Shown in pieces: positions 59,419-64,000 of a DNA stretch of 64,000 bases. The DNA comes from Sporobacter sp963663605 (GTDB lineage: Bacteria; Bacillota; Clostridia; Oscillospirales; Oscillospiraceae). A program made the position numbers and the translations under genes. The DNA lies in assembly GCA_963663605.2 (NCBI GenBank), contig CAXXVF010000002.1, positions 2,728,001 to 2,792,000 on the forward strand, given 5' to 3'. A model generated the notes under the pieces. It ran no database searches and was not told the DNA's origin. It was given only the letters and a program-made list of their open reading frames with translations. Each line of letters starts with the position of its first letter. Position 1 is the first letter of the stretch.

Positions 59419-60114
59419 ATGCTGTCTGCCACATTTGCCATGCTATTATTGAGCCCGTTCCTGATGCTGCGGATGTCCGGGGGCACCGGCAGCTTCCCCA
59501 AACCGCTTCCGGCCGCCGAGGAGCAGAAATATATCGAGCTTTATATGAAGGGCGATATGGAAGCGAGAAACGTACTGATAGAACGCAATCTGCGCTTGGT
59601 GGCACATATCATCAAGAAATACTATACGCAGACGAGCGAGCAGGACGATCTGATTTCGATCGGCACGATCGGACTTATCAAGGGAATATCGACCTATAAG
59701 CCGGACCGCAGGGTGCGTCTGGCCACATATGTGAGCAGGTGTATTGAAAACGAGATACTGATGTATTTCAGGAGCCTGAAGAAAACGGCGGGAGACCTTT
59801 CGCTTTCCGATTCGATCGATACGGACAAGGACGGCAACAGCCTGTCTTTGATGGAAGTCATCAGTGTCGAGGATGATATGCTTGAAAGCCTGAGCGCCCG
59901 TGATACGTGCGCTCAGCTGTTTAAGTACATTGATGATGCCCTGACGTTCCGTGAAGCAAAAATCATTGCTATGCGGTACGGACTGGACAATACGGCGCCG
60001 AAAACTCAGCGGGAAATAGCAGCCATCTGCGGCATCAGCCGCTCTTATGTCTCGCGGATCGAAAAGAAGGCGCTTGAAAAGCTGCGTAAGTGCTTTGAGG
60101 AAGCGGACGCCTGA
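59419..60114 (+). CDS. sigK: Sporulation RNA polymerase sigma factor SigK
   Basis: A 231-residue sigma factor controlling late mother-cell gene expression in sporulation. It has region 2 (NVLIERNLRLVAHIIKKYY; DLISIGTIGLIKGISTY; LATYVSRCIENEILMYFRSLKK), then region 4 with helix-turn-helix (TQREIAAICGISRSYVSRIEKKALEKL). The hydrophobic N-terminal 20 residues (LSATFAMLLLSPFLML) resemble the pro-sequence of Bacillus pro-sigma-K that SpoIVFB removes. The gene is continuous, with no skin element interrupting it. ATG 59419 has GGTGGTG upstream. Confidence 0.93.
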   Translation: MLSATFAMLLLSPFLMLRMSGGTGSFPKPLPAAEEQKYIELYMKGDMEARNVLIERNLRLVAHIIKKYYTQTSEQDDLISIGTIGLIKGISTYKPDRRVRLATYVSRCIENEILMYFRSLKKTAGDLSLSDSIDTDKDGNSLSLMEVISVEDDMLESLSARDTCAQLFKYIDDALTFREAKIIAMRYGLDNTAPKTQREIAAICGISRSYVSRIEKKALEKLRKCFEEADA

Positions 60115-60138
60115 TACTAAACAAACGGCGCCCGCTTC
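60100..60138 (+). terminator. Intrinsic terminator overlapping the sigK stop codon
   Basis: GAAGCGG (60100-60106) and CCGCTTC (60132-60138) with an inner CGCC/GGCG helix, followed by ATTTTTTTTT. Confidence 0.75.
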
Positions 60139-60303
60139 ATTTTTTTTTACAAAAAAATTTTTAAGGCAAACGAAATCATATTTTAAGATATTATAATGCT
60201 GCCTGTCGAATGATGGATACTATTGGGCATGCCAGGTAAAATACTGTGCATTATTTACAGCAAACACACATAATATGTATACAAAATAAACATGAAATAG
60301 GTA

Positions 60304-60376
60304 TTGACAAGACTGGAAATTATATGTATTATACGGGATGTTACAGGATGTAACCTTTGGTAACCGATGTGTTACC
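60304..60376 (+). promoter_or_regulatory. Promoter with two adjacent GTTAC/GTAAC inverted-repeat operators
   Basis: TTGACA (60304-60309), 17 bp, TATTAT (60327-60332) is followed at once by GTTAC-N5-GTAAC (60340-60354) and GGTAAC-N6-GTTACC (60359-60376). Both repeats fall on the predicted transcription start and early leader, where a bound protein would block initiation. Confidence 0.65.
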
Positions 60377-60409
60377 AGGTGTTTTTATTTATGGAACAGA
60401 GGTGATACG

Positions 60410-61678
60410 GTGCGATTAACAGAGCCGGAAACCGAAAAACCGGAGCAGATCCCGGTCGTCTGTATGCGCTCTTTTTTTAACCGGACGATTTCTCGGCGCA
60501 TCAAAGAACGAAGAGGATGGACGATGGCGGCCGTCACGCTGTTTATAGCGATGGTACTCACTGTTTTTCTGATTCATACACAGGTCGGTTTTGCCATTTT
60601 CCTTAACGGTGAGCAAATCGGGAACGCAAGGAGCATGGAAGACGTTTCGGCCATTGTTTCAGGAGCCGAGGAGCAGCTTGAGGAGATATTCGGCTGCGAA
60701 TACTGTCTGGACGACGCCATATCCGTTTCACCGGATCTGGGCGCACCGGCGGACGCGTCGGATAACATCCAAAACGCCATTCTGGATGGGATCGACGGTG
60801 TTACGAAGATGTATGTTCTTGAAGTCAACGGCGCCCCTGTCGGCGCGTCCGGCGACATGTCGGTGCTTGACGGCATACTCAATGAAATACTGGACGATTA
60901 TTCTACGGACATGACCTTGTCGATCCATTTTGTCGACACCGTTACGGTGACGAGCCGTTTTATCAATGAGGATATTGCGCAGGATCCGGAAGATATTCGG
61001 CGGATGCTCGATCCCCAAAATACATCTTCGCCGTACAGCCTTACCGTCAGAAATACCGAACAGGAGCAGTACACAAAGCAGCTCAATTATGACGTTGCGT
61101 ATTATGACGACGAAACTGTCTATGAGGGCAGCTCCGAGCTCATGACCGAAGGCGTCGCAGGAGAAGAGCTTGTTACTGAAAATACGGTTTATATAAACGG
61201 AACGGAACAATCCAGGCAAATTGTCAGTACAGTTACAATAAAAGAACCGGTGACCGAGCTTATCGCCGTCGGTACGGCGCCGCGCCCGAAAACGGCGTCC
61301 TTCGGTTTCTATGTGTGGCCGGCCCAAGGCGTGATTACCTCCGGTTTCGGTCCGCGTACAGGATTCGGGTCGTCCAATCATCAGGGGATTGATATCGCCG
61401 GCTTCTACGGCGATGATATCGTAGCCTCAGACGGCGGAGAAGTCATTCTGGCCGACTGGTACTTCGGCTATGGGCTTTTGGTACAGATCCTGCACGATAA
61501 CGGAGACGTCACCTATTATGGGCACTGCTGTGAATTGCTTGTACAGGAAGGCGACCGCGTATACCAGGGGCAGGTCATCGCGCATATGGGCGAGACGGGC
61601 GTAGCCAGCGGCGTGCATTTGCATTTTGAAATAAGAAAAGACGGCGAACCGGTTGACCCGGCAGGCTGTCTGCCCTGA
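60410..61678 (+). CDS. Membrane-anchored G5-domain M23 metalloendopeptidase
   Basis: A 422-residue peptidoglycan hydrolase candidate: cytoplasmic basic N-terminus, one helix (about 38-60, MAAVTLFIAMVLTVFLIHTQVG), a stalk with two LysM/YabE-like segments, a G5 domain (YDVAYYDDETVYEGSSELMTEGVAGEE ... VTELIAVGTAP) and a C-terminal LytM/M23 domain with zinc ligands in NHQGIDIA and HLHFEIR and the middle YYGHC. The active-site pattern is intact. M23 enzymes cut peptide cross-links; a sporulation or wall-remodelling role is plausible next to sigK but unproven. The start is GTG with GAGGTGA upstream. Confidence 0.92.
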   Translation: MRLTEPETEKPEQIPVVCMRSFFNRTISRRIKERRGWTMAAVTLFIAMVLTVFLIHTQVGFAIFLNGEQIGNARSMEDVSAIVSGAEEQLEEIFGCEYCLDDAISVSPDLGAPADASDNIQNAILDGIDGVTKMYVLEVNGAPVGASGDMSVLDGILNEILDDYSTDMTLSIHFVDTVTVTSRFINEDIAQDPEDIRRMLDPQNTSSPYSLTVRNTEQEQYTKQLNYDVAYYDDETVYEGSSELMTEGVAGEELVTENTVYINGTEQSRQIVSTVTIKEPVTELIAVGTAPRPKTASFGFYVWPAQGVITSGFGPRTGFGSSNHQGIDIAGFYGDDIVASDGGEVILADWYFGYGLLVQILHDNGDVTYYGHCCELLVQEGDRVYQGQVIAHMGETGVASGVHLHFEIRKDGEPVDPAGCLP

Positions 61679-61722
61679 CGGTTACAATTACCGACAGACG
61701 CGGAGATGAAGACCGTTAAATA

Positions 61723-61753
61723 AAAGAGCGGGATGTAAAGCATCCCGCTCTTT
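61723..61753. terminator. Intrinsic terminator
   Basis: AAAGAGCGGGATG (61723-61735) and CATCCCGCTCTTT (61741-61753), followed by ATTCG. Lies between convergent genes. Confidence 0.85.
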
Positions 61754-61783
61754 ATTCGTTAAGCCAGTTTTAATCAAACGGCA

Positions 61784-62242
61784 TTATTTATATTTTTCCT
61801 CAAGCTCCAAAAGCGTGCGCTTGATATGAAGCCCGCTGCCGTACCCGACAAGACGCCCGTCTGCCCCGATGACGCGATGGCACGGGATGATGATGGCGAT
61901 CGGATTCTTATTATTGGCCATGCCTACGGCCCTGCAGGCTTTCGGGTTTCCGACCGCTGCCGCGATGTCCCGGTATGCGCGCGTTTGTCCGTAAGGGATA
62001 TCTATTAGAGAAGCCCATACGTCTGCCTGAAACGGGGTCCCCGATGTCTTCAGCGGAAGATCGAAATGTTGCCTGTGCCCGTTAAAGTACTCCCGGATCT
62101 GTTCGGATGCATGCCGGATAAGCGCCGTCTGCTTGTTTTCGGCGCCAGATATCGGGCTGAATTTTAAATCGGTCAAAGCGCCGTTTTCCTCGGCGATAAA
62201 AACCGGACCGACCGGTGTCCGGCACGAAGAAACATATTTCAT
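61784..62242 (-). CDS. ogt: Methylated-DNA-protein-cysteine S-methyltransferase (Ogt)
   Basis: A 152-residue suicide DNA-repair enzyme moving the alkyl group from O6-alkylguanine to its own cysteine. It has the active-site motif IPCHRVIG, the recognition helix GTPFQADVWASLIDIPYGQTRAYRDIA and GLHIKRTLLELE. ATG 62242 has AAGGAG 9 nt upstream. A terminator-like hairpin separates it from ybaB, so it may have its own promoter. Confidence 0.95.
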   Translation of the reverse strand: MKYVSSCRTPVGPVFIAEENGALTDLKFSPISGAENKQTALIRHASEQIREYFNGHRQHFDLPLKTSGTPFQADVWASLIDIPYGQTRAYRDIAAAVGNPKACRAVGMANNKNPIAIIIPCHRVIGADGRLVGYGSGLHIKRTLLELEEKYK

Positions 62243-62265
62243 TCCGGCAGCTCCTTTAAAAGTAA

Positions 62266-62288
62266 ACCGGCAGAAAAAGACTGCCGGT
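62266..62288 (-). terminator. Terminator-like hairpin after ybaB
   Basis: ACCGGCAG (62266-62273) and CTGCCGGT (62281-62288), followed on the minus strand by TTACTTTT, 44 nt after the ybaB stop codon. Confidence 0.65.
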
Positions 62289-62331
62289 CAGGGTGCATAT
62301 CAGGGGGTTCCTTCAAAGCCTCAAGTTCAGG

Positions 62332-62676
62332 TTATAATCCGAGATTCAGTCCGCCTGTCAGCTTCGACATGCCCTCGCTCATGGAAGCGTCGGCCTGCCG
62401 CATTGCCTCGTTGACAGCGGCCTTGACCAGGTCGCACAGCATCTCGACGTCTTCGGGATCAACGGCTTCCGGATCTATCTCCAGAGATACAAGCTCGTGC
62501 TTGCCGTTGACGACAGCCGTCACTACGCCGCCGCCGGCTGTCGCCGTGTATGTTTGTTCTTCCATTTCGGCCTGCATCTTCAGCATGTCGGCCTGCATTT
62601 TCTGCGCTTGTTTGATCATGTTCATGTTGACGCCGCCACCGCCGTAACTGCCGCCTCGGAATCCGCCTTTTGCCAA
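62332..62676 (-). CDS. YbaB/EbfC-family nucleoid-associated protein
   Basis: A 114-residue DNA-binding protein: a glycine-rich start (AKGGFRGGSYGGGG), then MIKQAQKMQADMLKMQAEMEEQTYTATAGGGVVTAVVNGKHEL typical of the family. It binds DNA as a dimer. The start is TTG at 62676, with GGAG 8 nt upstream; the GTG at 62685 overlaps the ribosome binding site. It directly follows dnaX, the classic dnaX-ybaB order. Confidence 0.94.
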   Translation of the reverse strand: MAKGGFRGGSYGGGGVNMNMIKQAQKMQADMLKMQAEMEEQTYTATAGGGVVTAVVNGKHELVSLEIDPEAVDPEDVEMLCDLVKAAVNEAMRQADASMSEGMSKLTGGLNLGL

Positions 62677-62707
62677 TTTGATCACTCCTTGCTTGATGAT
62701 TCGGTAA

Positions 62708-64000
62708 TTACTCGAATTTTATGTTGGAATAACGCCTGAGCGCGTCCAGTTTGTCGTTTGTTTCGTCTTCGCTGCCCGTATCCTGCACGATCCGGACGGC
62801 TGCCGGTTTCCCAAGCAGGTTTGCCGTGATTTCTTTTAGGGCCTCCGTAACAGGCAGGACGTTGACGACCGTTGCGGCAAATGAGCTTTTCAGCTTGATT
62901 GTCAGTATATTGCCTTCCAGGACAGCTGAGGTGTTTGCCGTATCGCTTAAAAAAGAATATTCCGGTTTCCCGATTTTTGATTTGACACGCTCTAAAACTG
63001 CTGCCCAAAAATCCTCCGGCGGTGATGAAGACGGCTGATTGCCGTTTTGGAATTCGAAAGTGCCGTCAGATGGTTCGTCATTTTGAGACGGCTGTTTGTC
63101 TGAATCCGGTTCTTCCGCAACTTCATAGGCAGCATCATCAACGGGACTAAGTGCCATTTTTTCAACCGGTGCTGCTTCGGGGGCTGCAGCGGGCGGTTTG
63201 GGCTCGGACTCAGCCGTTTTAGGAGATTTTGCTGCTTTCTTTACCGGCAGGGCCGCCGCGCTTTTATAGGCGGGTATGTTCGTTTCCGGCTGAATGCCGG
63301 AGAGCTGTATCAGGCAGATTTCTGCGGTCAGTTTGCCGCCTGCGCCCTTTGATACGTCCATCAGCGCCTGCCTGAGCAGTTCCATCATTATGAGCAGCCG
63401 ATCCTGCGGGATGTGTTCGGCGAAGGAAAGAAGCGTTTTTTTATCAAAACCGCCGCTTAGAAGCCCTGACCCGCCGCTTGGCATCAATGCTGTGACGAGC
63501 GTGTCGCGGATGAGACTTAAAAGCTCTTCCAGCACGGAGGACATCACTTTACCGCTTGTGTACAGCTTATCCAGCCGGTCAAGCGCCTGTGGGATATCGC
63601 CGTTTGCCGCAGCGCCCAACAGGCCTGCAATCTCGATGCCGCTGGCCAAACCGATGGCGGATAATACACGGTCAGTATCGATGGGTTCTCCGGCGCCGCA
63701 CTGATCTAAAAGCGACAGCGCGTCGCGCATCGAGCCGTCCGCCAGACGTGCCAGCAGGTCGGCAGCGTCGTTTGTCAGCTCAATATTTTCACGGCCGGCA
63801 ATATCCGAAAGCCTTCCGACGATGTCCGGCGTCCGTATGCGCTTGAACATATAGCGCTGGCAGCGGGACAGGATCGTCGCGGGCACCTTGTGCAGTTCGG
63901 TCGTAGCCAGAATGAACAACAGATGTTCGGGTGGTTCCTCAAGTATCTTTAAAAGGGCGTTGAATGCCGGTGTGGAAAGCATATGCACCTCGTCGACGAT
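62708..64000 (-). CDS. dnaX: DNA polymerase III subunit gamma/tau (5' end outside window)
   Basis: The 3' 430 codons of dnaX; the frame runs through the right edge of the window. Visible: the Walker B end (IVDEVHMLSTPAFNALLKILEEPPEHLLFILATTE), sensor 1 and the arginine finger region (ILSRCQRYMFKRI), the lid domain, domain III and a tau-type Pro/Ala-rich linker with a C-terminal alpha/beta domain (LSPVDDAAYEVAEEP ... FEFQNGNQP). It is the clamp-loader ATPase of the replisome. The Walker A and zinc module lie beyond 64000. Confidence 0.97.
   Translation of the reverse strand: MVDEVHMLSTPAFNALLKILEEPPEHLLFILATTELHKVPATILSRCQRYMFKRIRTPDIVGRLSDIAGRENIELTNDAADLLARLADGSMRDALSLLDQCGAGEPIDTDRVLSAIGLASGIEIAGLLGAAANGDIPQALDRLDKLYTSGKVMSSVLEELLSLIRDTLVTALMPSGGSGLLSGGFDKKTLLSFAEHIPQDRLLIMMELLRQALMDVSKGAGGKLTAEICLIQLSGIQPETNIPAYKSAAALPVKKAAKSPKTAESEPKPPAAAPEAAPVEKMALSPVDDAAYEVAEEPDSDKQPSQNDEPSDGTFEFQNGNQPSSSPPEDFWAAVLERVKSKIGKPEYSFLSDTANTSAVLEGNILTIKLKSSFAATVVNVLPVTEALKEITANLLGKPAAVRIVQDTGSEDETNDKLDALRRYSNIKFE

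Noticed and set aside
1..64000. rRNA, tRNA, insertion sequences, prophage or integrase genes
   Set aside because: No conserved RNA-gene sequence, transposase, integrase or phage protein was recognised anywhere in the window.

Overview
The window looks like chromosome of an anaerobic, endospore-forming member of the Clostridia. Support: an uninterrupted sigma-K gene, the hrcA-grpE-dnaK-dnaJ operon under a CIRCE operator, FMN and cyclic-di-GMP riboswitches with intrinsic terminators, strong AGGAGG ribosome binding sites with many TTG/GTG starts, a glycyl-radical enzyme, ferredoxin-type MinD ATPases and a Tad pilus locus without an outer-membrane secretin. No rRNA, tRNA, IS element, prophage or CRISPR array was seen. 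Placement near Oscillospirales is only a guess.

Layout. 1-7.0 kb: the end of a flavodoxin-like gene, a threonine aldolase, a copper ATPase carrying a C-terminal CopZ-like domain with its own internal ribosome binding site, and a membrane-anchored GYF_2/cysteine-peptidase-like/PKD protein. 7.2-19.6 kb: a catabolic island with a PucR-type regulator and, on the minus strand in transcription order, MmgE/PrpD protein, Zn-alcohol dehydrogenase, metallo-beta-lactamase-fold hydrolase, glycyl-radical enzyme and three aldehyde dehydrogenases. Two of the aldehyde dehydrogenases share a 44-bp upstream element. The glycyl-radical enzyme lacks the Cys-x-Glu motif of the eliminases, and no activase is in view.

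20.1-27.6 kb: MscS channel, peroxiredoxin, a metal-cofactor-like cluster (NifX-like, two MinD/ferredoxin ATPases, NifX-like, DUF364), and an ArsR regulator followed by a CoA-disulfide-reductase-like flavoprotein behind a 34-bp palindrome. 27.7-33.4 kb: a BMP-type (nucleoside-like) ABC transporter with xanthine phosphoribosyltransferase. 33.8-34.8 kb: an LCP-family wall enzyme.

34.9-46.5 kb: a complete Gram-positive Tad/Flp pilus locus on the minus strand, ending in two unusual TadG-like proteins with Asn/Gly-rich repeat regions that look like beta-helices. A cyclic-di-GMP-I riboswitch heads the operon. A terminator follows it, and an alternative pairing between aptamer and terminator can be drawn, which predicts an OFF switch. 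46.8-51.2 kb: FAD oxidoreductase, small membrane protein, RpiB and a PMT-type glycosyltransferase. 51.3-56.2 kb: heat-shock operon. 56.4-64 kb: two envelope proteins, riboflavin ECF component under an FMN riboswitch, SLOG protein, sigma-K, G5/M23 endopeptidase, O6-alkylguanine methyltransferase, YbaB and the 3' part of dnaX, which runs off the right end.
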